Below are positions 6,719-11,228 of a stretch of 11,228 bases of DNA, one piece after another. The notes under the pieces were generated by a model. It was given only the letters and a program-made list of their open reading frames with translations. It did no database searches and had not been told where the DNA came from. Origin of the DNA: Acholeplasmataceae bacterium UBA5769 (GTDB lineage: Bacteria; Bacillota_I; Bacilli_A; Acholeplasmatales; Acholeplasmataceae); NCBI GenBank assembly GCA_002418725.1, contig DIER01000032.1, positions 2,625 through 13,852 of the forward strand, written 5' to 3'. Position 1 is the first letter of the stretch. Each line of letters begins with the position of its first letter. The position numbers and the translations under genes are program-made.

Positions 6719-7669
6719 TTATTCAGTTATTGTTAACCAATCACTTGGGAAACCCATAATGTCTAATATATCGTTGATGGTGATGACTTTCATTTTTAGA
6801 CCAAGAGCATCAATTGAAGTTTTAACAACATTGATTAATGATTTAAATGATTTTTTGGGTACAAAATATTTCAGTGCAATGAAAACCTTAAACAATGCTT
6901 GTTGATTCGGGAGTGTTGTAACAAATCTGTGTTGTGTCGGATAAACATCTATGTTGGGAGTTGGTAGTAATATATTCGATTTCATGCAGTAAAGACGGTT
7001 GTAATGAGCACAATAATTTCTTGACAAGGCGAGAAGTTTTAATAATGTTAGAAAATCATCATCAGACATTGAATATTTTCTCGAAATTGCTTGTCTATTA
7101 CTTTGTTTCATGGATTGGTAAAATTTACTTATTGTACCAAAAGTAATCTGTGTTCCTAGAACCCATAATGGTACATAACCATAATTCAACAGATAGTGAT
7201 CAACAGATTCAGATTTTTGAAATGAGTTGGTCAATGTTTTTTGAAGGTCTCCTATCAAGTTAAGTGTATACTTGATTTTCCTCTCATTATTTTCACCATT
7301 GACATCATAACTAGATAGTTTTAAATAACCATCACCATCATGAAGCAAATGTCCTTCATTGTCTGTTGTTTTTGAAAATTCATATAGGATTTCTGTTTTT
7401 AGAGTGTTTTCCACATCCAACAAAATGGGAAACAAAGTATTTCTTAATCTGCGATCGAAATCATATAAAGCAAAAATTTCTTCAAATTTTGTGTCTCTAA
7501 TAAAACTGTGCCTTCTTCCATGATATAAGAAAGGCCTTCTGTAGCCATTGATCACATTATAATATGAATGATGTTCTAGAAGTTTTTTTGCCTTATCAAC
7601 GTTATCAATCTCCACACCCATATCCATTATTCTTGTTATTTGGTTTTCAATCGTTAAAAATTTTTTCAA
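6719..7669 (-). CDS. Abi family protein (Abi_2, AbiD/AbiF-like) with HEPN-type motif
   Basis: Probable phage-defence or toxin-like protein of the Abi_2 family, whose members are linked to abortive infection and grouped with HEPN RNases. With the preferred TTG start it has 316 residues, normal for the family. Family features: the N-terminal FLTIENQI..IMDMGVEI and YYNVINGYRRPF (YY at 36-37), LYDFDRRLRNTLF near 68-80, and C-terminal SRNYCAHYNRLY with the R217-x4-H222 arrangement typical of HEPN active sites. The start is uncertain. The TTG at 7669 follows GGGGGAAG, while an in-frame TTG at 7684 has no SD. The first ATG would cut into the conserved N-terminus. The gene is visibly AT-richer than its neighbours and stands alone between divergent or unrelated genes, which suggests acquisition by transfer. 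Its target is unknown, and no partner antitoxin is visible. Confidence 0.85.
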   Translation of the reverse strand: MKKFLTIENQITRIMDMGVEIDNVDKAKKLLEHHSYYNVINGYRRPFLYHGRRHSFIRDTKFEEIFALYDFDRRLRNTLFPILLDVENTLKTEILYEFSKTTDNEGHLLHDGDGYLKLSSYDVNGENNERKIKYTLNLIGDLQKTLTNSFQKSESVDHYLLNYGYVPLWVLGTQITFGTISKFYQSMKQSNRQAISRKYSMSDDDFLTLLKLLALSRNYCAHYNRLYCMKSNILLPTPNIDVYPTQHRFVTTLPNQQALFKVFIALKYFVPKKSFKSLINVVKTSIDALGLKMKVITINDILDIMGFPSDWLTITE

Positions 7670-7674
7670 ATTAA

Positions 7675-7682
7675 CTTCCCCC
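7675..7682 (-). promoter_or_regulatory. Putative ribosome binding site deciding the TTG start of the Abi-family gene
   Basis: GGGGGAAG on the minus strand ends five bases before the TTG at 7669. It is not a perfect SD, but it is the only purine-rich stretch near the start. It lies downstream of the alternative TTG at 7684 and so cannot serve that codon. Confidence 0.5.
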
Positions 7683-7777
7683 AAAAATATATTCTTGCCA
7701 ATATAATATCATAAAAATTCTATAAAGGCTAAAAGAAATTTTTAGTAACAATGAACATGTTTTTCATATAACCTTCC

Positions 7778-7806
7778 TTTACATCGTCCAAATATTCAAG
7801 TATCAT
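7778..7806 (+). promoter_or_regulatory. Predicted promoter of the DUF2156-GNAT fusion gene
   Basis: TTTACA (-35, 7778-7783) and TATCAT (-10, 7801-7806) are separated by exactly 17 bases, each one mismatch from consensus. Transcription would start near 7813, giving a leader of about 27 bases. AGAGGAG (7827-7833) is a strong SD six bases before the ATG at 7840. The rest of the gap 7683-7777 should carry the divergent Abi promoter; several AT-rich -10-like words occur there but none has a good -35. Confidence 0.7.
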
Positions 7807-7839
7807 ATCTATGTACCCATTGAAAAAGAGGAGATCACG

Positions 7840-9675
7840 ATGCATCATTTTAAGAAACTGAGTCTTGAAGATCAAGATTTATATGAAAAAACAATTCAAA
7901 CATGTCCTTTATACCAAACCTATGATGCTTCAGAACTGATCTTTTTGAATCTATTAGCGTGGTCCACAGATGAATGTATCGAAATCATGTGGAAGGATGG
8001 AATTGGCTACATACGATGTTTAAAACATGGTGAGGTTTGGTTCTTCCCTCCCATCGCAGCCACTATAGAAGATTTTACTAAAGGTGTCTATTTTATTAAA
8101 ACGCGTTTTCCAGATTGCCGGTTAATTGGTATCACTGAAGAGATGAAAAAACTGATTCCTTTTGAGAACGCCTTATTTTTAGTAGATGATAAGTTATCGG
8201 AGTATCTTTATGAACCCAAAGCATTCATCGAGATGAAGGGACAAGCTTATCACAGAAAACGTAATTTAATCGCACAGTTTAAAAAGACATATGATTATCA
8301 GTTTTTAACCTACGAAAAAGCCATGAGACCAAAGATAGATGATCTTTTAAAAAGGTATCTCGCTCAAGGTGGTTCCACCGATGATTTCGTAGCCTTCCAT
8401 AAAGCTTTAGACCTTTTTGAAATGGGATTGGCATATGAAATCTATCTTCTTCTCGTTGATGACATCGCAGTTGGTGTGTCGGTTGTTGTGAAATCTTACT
8501 CAAATAACGGGATTGTCCAGTTTGAAAAAGCGGATACCTCATACAGTGGTGCTTATCAAATGCTTGCCCATCAAACTGCTCTAAGGAGCATGTCAAACTG
8601 CAGATTCATCAATAGACAAGAAGATTTGGGTTACCCTGAGTTAAGACGTGCGAAACTTTCCTATCATCCTTATGTCAAAGATTTAAAGTATGCCGTATAC
8701 TTTAGAGCGTTTACCAAACAGGTTTATGAGCTTTACCGGATGTCTTTTCCAGAAGACTCAAAACCTTATGTCGATTATTTTTTCTTAAACCATTATCAAG
8801 AGAAAAATCTGAGGTACGCCTTTGATGATCATCAAATCAAAGCCGCGTTTCACATCAAGATGAATCGTTATAAGGTTGGTCGTAGGGAACTTCACATACC
8901 AATGATTGTTGCTGCTGCAACCCATCCTCATTTTAGAAGACAAGGATATATGAAACTTCTTCTTTTAAGATACATCGCTGAATGCGAGAAAAACAATATC
9001 CCTTGGATTGTCCTAAAGACAGATAAACCCGAAGTTTATCAAGGCTTAGGTTTTGTAGGTGTTGGTCACGAAGAACGCATCGGAGACTATGACCGATTAG
9101 AAGATTGTCATATCGAACAAACCGGAAATATGGAACTTTTTTCACGTATCTATGAAACGAGATTTAAGGAAGTTGCCCATGACATCAGAGATATCACTTA
9201 TTATCAAGATTTGGTTTATGCACTCGCCATGGATGGTTATGAAGCTTACGTCATTAAAAAAGATAAAGATATCATAGGTTATGTCATTGAAAATGATTTA
9301 TTCGAGGTTGAAGAAATGGTTTTACTTAAAAAAGTAAATCCAATCGTCAAGAATCGTGACTATAGCGATGTTTATGTACCCTCAGAAACAGGAAGACATA
9401 CGCACATGCTTAGGATCACGCATCTACCAGAAACCTTAAAAATCTTTAAAAATGATAACAAGACTTTAATGAATCTCTCTGTAGATGGCCACTTGCATCA
9501 AAACATGCCAGCAAGAATCATGATCAACGATAAGAGATTCATCGATAACTTTGAAAAAGCGACACATGTGATCGATAGAGATCAGCTGACAGAGATTTTA
9601 TTCAATGAAAAACCGCATGAAGATGTGCATAAACTCTTTACATCCTATATCATGACATTTATCAATGCATATTAA
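7840..9675 (+). CDS. DUF2156 (LPG_synthase_C-like) domain fused to Eis-like GNAT acetyltransferase with SCP2-like C-terminus
   Basis: A soluble 611-residue protein with no signal peptide or membrane segment. Residues about 5-285 resemble DUF2156, the family of the catalytic C-terminal domain of phosphatidylglycerol lysyltransferases: KGQAYHRKRNLIAQF at 133-147, LFEMGL at 192-197, and NRQEDLGYPELRRAKLSYHP at 258-277. Residues about 290-415 look like a GNAT domain: VAAATHPHFRRQGYMKLLL at 357-375 contains the acetyl-CoA-binding RRQGYM, and YQGLGF at 400-405 is the usual GNAT beta-strand signature. The tail (about 505-611, including THMLRITHLP) resembles the sterol-carrier-like domain of Eis-type acetyltransferases. 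Two acyltransfer modules in one chain suggest modification of an amino group on a lipid, peptide or antibiotic, but the substrate is unknown. It has its own promoter, SD and terminator, so it is monocistronic. Domain calls are by motif recognition only. Confidence 0.8.
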   Translation: MHHFKKLSLEDQDLYEKTIQTCPLYQTYDASELIFLNLLAWSTDECIEIMWKDGIGYIRCLKHGEVWFFPPIAATIEDFTKGVYFIKTRFPDCRLIGITEEMKKLIPFENALFLVDDKLSEYLYEPKAFIEMKGQAYHRKRNLIAQFKKTYDYQFLTYEKAMRPKIDDLLKRYLAQGGSTDDFVAFHKALDLFEMGLAYEIYLLLVDDIAVGVSVVVKSYSNNGIVQFEKADTSYSGAYQMLAHQTALRSMSNCRFINRQEDLGYPELRRAKLSYHPYVKDLKYAVYFRAFTKQVYELYRMSFPEDSKPYVDYFFLNHYQEKNLRYAFDDHQIKAAFHIKMNRYKVGRRELHIPMIVAAATHPHFRRQGYMKLLLLRYIAECEKNNIPWIVLKTDKPEVYQGLGFVGVGHEERIGDYDRLEDCHIEQTGNMELFSRIYETRFKEVAHDIRDITYYQDLVYALAMDGYEAYVIKKDKDIIGYVIENDLFEVEEMVLLKKVNPIVKNRDYSDVYVPSETGRHTHMLRITHLPETLKIFKNDNKTLMNLSVDGHLHQNMPARIMINDKRFIDNFEKATHVIDRDQLTEILFNEKPHEDVHKLFTSYIMTFINAY

Positions 9676-9679
9676 ACAT

Positions 9680-9729
9680 AATGGAGCTCTTCATCATCAG
9701 AGATGAAAAGCTCCATTTTCTTATTTTTT
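9680..9729 (+). terminator. Rho-independent terminator of the DUF2156-GNAT gene, at a convergent junction
   Basis: AATGGAGCT (9680-9688) pairs with AGCTCCATT (9709-9717). After one mismatch the stem continues with TTCATC (9690-9695) and GATGAA (9702-9707) around a six-base loop. A T-rich tail follows on the plus strand (TTTTCTTATTTTTT, 9716-9729) and overlaps the stop codon of the convergent peptidase gene. On the minus strand the stem is followed only by ATGTTTAA, so termination of the peptidase gene here is less certain. Confidence 0.85.
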
Positions 9730-11228
9730 AAGTGACATTAACTGAATCACTTCATCAATATCTTTTTTAACTTCATTTAAGGAATCCATCCAGAAATCTT
9801 TCTTTGTAACATCAATGTTCATCGACATCGCACACGCTTCAACGGAAGTTTTTGTCGTGAGGGCAAGTAAATCGTCATAGTTTGTTAGAAACTGCTTCGG
9901 ATCTTTCTTATATTGTGCATAAAGTCCTTTACCAAAAAGTAAGCCAAAGGCGTAAGGGAAGTTATAGAAGTTTAAGCCTGCGCTGTAGTAATGCCCTTTG
10001 ACTAACCACATGTATGGATGAAGTTGGTTGTGGTCAAGCCCGTTTAAGTACGCTTCTTTTTGTGCGTTGATCATCATCTCTTTCATCACATGTTTAGAAA
10101 CAGGTCCTGTCGCTTTTTCGAAGAGGTTTGATTCAAAGATAAAGCGTGAAAGAATATCAATGATGACTTGGGTATCTCCTTGGAGTGAGTTTTCTAAAAC
10201 CGATAATCTTTCTTTGGGGTCCGTAATTTCTGATAAGAGATGGTTGTTGACAATCGTTTCACAGAAAATAGACGCTGTTTCTGCTAAAGGCATCGGATAA
10301 CTCCAATGAAGAGGTTTATTATCAGAGATCACTTCGCCATGGTAACCATGGCCAAGTTCATGGGCAAGTGTTAACACATCCGATAAGGATCCTGTGAAGT
10401 TCGTCATGATGCGTGATTGGTGAAGTTGTGGTTGATTCGAACAGAACGCACCACCACGTTTACCTTTCTTCGGATAAACATCAATCCATTCTTTATCAAA
10501 GGCTTTGGTTGCAAAATCACCTAAACGTTTGGAATAACCATAATACGCATTTTTAATCATGTCTTGAGCTTCTTCATAGGTATACGTTTTTTCTAACTTA
10601 CCAACAGGTGCAAACATATCATAGAAAGGAAGATTATTTTCATGACCTAAATACTTCGCTTTCGCTTGTAAATAAGATTCAAAAGCAGGTCTAAAATCTT
10701 TCATCGCTTCAATCATGGCATCTAGCGTAGCTTTTGTCATCTTTGAAGATTCTAATGTCTTATCCAGTGCAGAATCCCAACCACGAAGTTCATTCATAAG
10801 AACCACTTCACGTTTGATATTAGATAAAGCCATGGCGACTGTATCTTCAATCAGTTCAAAAGACTTTATTTCAGCTTCAAACGCATCTTTTCTCACACTT
10901 GGGTCGGCATCATAGGCGAGATTTCTCACCTCAGATAGCGTGATCTCTTGATCACGATATTTCACAGGGAGGTTCGCGGTGGTAATCGACTGGAGTTGTC
11001 CCCAAGCAGATGACCCAAGTTCACGAAGTTTTGCGTAAAGCATCTCTTCTTTTTCGGATAAGAGATGTTTCGCATCACTTTGAATCAGTTTAAGTAAATA
11101 TAAATAGTCCTTAATGATTTCACTTTTCTTCGCAAGTGCATCTAAATCAAGAGTTGTTAAATATCTGGAGAATTTCACATCTTCTGCAGTTGATTTTCTT
11201 CCGATCTTTTGCAGTCTTGCCATGTAGA
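9721..11228 (-). CDS. pepF: M3B family oligoendopeptidase F (PepF-like), 5' end beyond window
   Basis: Cytoplasmic zinc metallopeptidase that degrades oligopeptides. Five hundred residues are visible from the first ATG at 11223. Numbered from that ATG, the active site is HELGH at 288-292, with the likely third zinc ligand E315 in MPLAETASIFCE. GKRGGAF at 254-260 and the C-terminal HYYSAGLNFYNFPYAFG (about 412-428) are conserved substrate-binding features of the family. Full-length PepF proteins are about 590-600 residues, and the visible N-terminus aligns by eye with an internal part of the family. The frame is also open to the right edge with no stop and no SD visible. I therefore treat the ATG at 11223 as internal and the gene as cut by the window. 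It ends in TAA and converges on the DUF2156-GNAT gene. Confidence 0.92.
   Translation of the reverse strand, partial: YMARLQKIGRKSTAEDVKFSRYLTTLDLDALAKKSEIIKDYLYLLKLIQSDAKHLLSEKEEMLYAKLRELGSSAWGQLQSITTANLPVKYRDQEITLSEVRNLAYDADPSVRKDAFEAEIKSFELIEDTVAMALSNIKREVVLMNELRGWDSALDKTLESSKMTKATLDAMIEAMKDFRPAFESYLQAKAKYLGHENNLPFYDMFAPVGKLEKTYTYEEAQDMIKNAYYGYSKRLGDFATKAFDKEWIDVYPKKGKRGGAFCSNQPQLHQSRIMTNFTGSLSDVLTLAHELGHGYHGEVISDNKPLHWSYPMPLAETASIFCETIVNNHLLSEITDPKERLSVLENSLQGDTQVIIDILSRFIFESNLFEKATGPVSKHVMKEMMINAQKEAYLNGLDHNQLHPYMWLVKGHYYSAGLNFYNFPYAFGLLFGKGLYAQYKKDPKQFLTNYDDLLALTTKTSVEACAMSMNIDVTKKDFWMDSLNEVKKDIDEVIQLMSLKK

Noticed and set aside
6481..6736. Short open frames on both strands between potA and the Abi gene
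   Set aside because: They have no SD, they read through a perfect terminator hairpin and AT-rich repeats, and I recognise no protein family. Any resemblance to a transposase C-terminus is too weak to call.
2320..9717. The terminators after potD and after the DUF2156 gene both begin AATGGA, suggesting a dispersed repeat
   Set aside because: The similarity is only six bases, the stems then diverge, and loop and length differ. It is best explained by chance.
11221..11223. ATG at 11223 as the true start of the oligoendopeptidase
   Set aside because: The protein would be about 90 residues short at the N-terminus for PepF, and the frame stays open to the window edge with no visible SD.
1..11228. 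CRISPR array, tRNA, rRNA or replication origin
   Set aside because: No regularly spaced direct repeats, cloverleaf-like sequence, rRNA-like segment or DnaA-box cluster was seen while reading the window.

Overview
This window looks like chromosomal DNA from a low-GC Firmicutes/Mollicutes-type bacterium. Acholeplasmatales or a close relative is my best guess, from overall gene style only; no rRNA or other marker confirms it. The genetic code is the standard bacterial one. Three genes (the Wzz-like gene, potB and potC) end in TGA inside ATGA overlaps with the next gene, and tryptophan is encoded by TGG. That argues against Mycoplasma or Spiroplasma, where TGA encodes tryptophan.

Layout. (1) Positions 1-2097, minus strand: the start of an exopolysaccharide/capsule control operon. 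Its order is Wzz/CpsC-like membrane adaptor, CpsD/YwqD-like tyrosine kinase, then CpsB/YwqE-like PHP phosphatase, which runs off the left edge. It has its own extended -10 promoter and strong Shine-Dalgarno (SD) site. (2) Positions 2315-6425, minus strand: a complete potABCD polyamine (spermidine/putrescine-type) ABC importer operon. All four genes overlap, with a near-consensus promoter upstream of potA and a 12-bp-stem terminator after potD. (3) Positions 6426-6718: an AT-rich non-coding stretch with a strong minus-strand terminator and other inverted-repeat structure. (4) Positions 6719-7669, minus strand: an Abi_2-family (AbiD/AbiF-like) gene with a HEPN-type R-x4-H motif. It is visibly AT-richer than its neighbours and is probably an acquired defence gene. 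(5) Positions 7840-9675, plus strand: an unusual 611-residue protein that appears to join a DUF2156 (LPG_synthase_C) acyl/aminoacyl-transferase-like domain to an Eis-like GNAT plus SCP2-like module. It has its own promoter and terminator. (6) Positions 9721 to the right edge, minus strand: an M3B oligoendopeptidase F, convergent with the fusion gene and very likely cut by the window edge.

How the parts work together. The cps block is a self-contained phosphorelay: adaptor plus kinase is one bipartite tyrosine kinase, and the phosphatase reverses it to set polysaccharide chain length or export. The pot block is a self-contained importer: PotD captures the ligand, PotB and PotC form the channel, and PotA supplies ATP hydrolysis. 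The remaining genes are single transcription units. I found no CRISPR array, tRNA, rRNA or intact insertion sequence. I do not see convincing evidence of a wholly new multi-gene system. The most unusual items are the DUF2156-GNAT-SCP2 fusion, the Abi/HEPN gene with the structured non-coding segment beside it, and the insertion in PotA.
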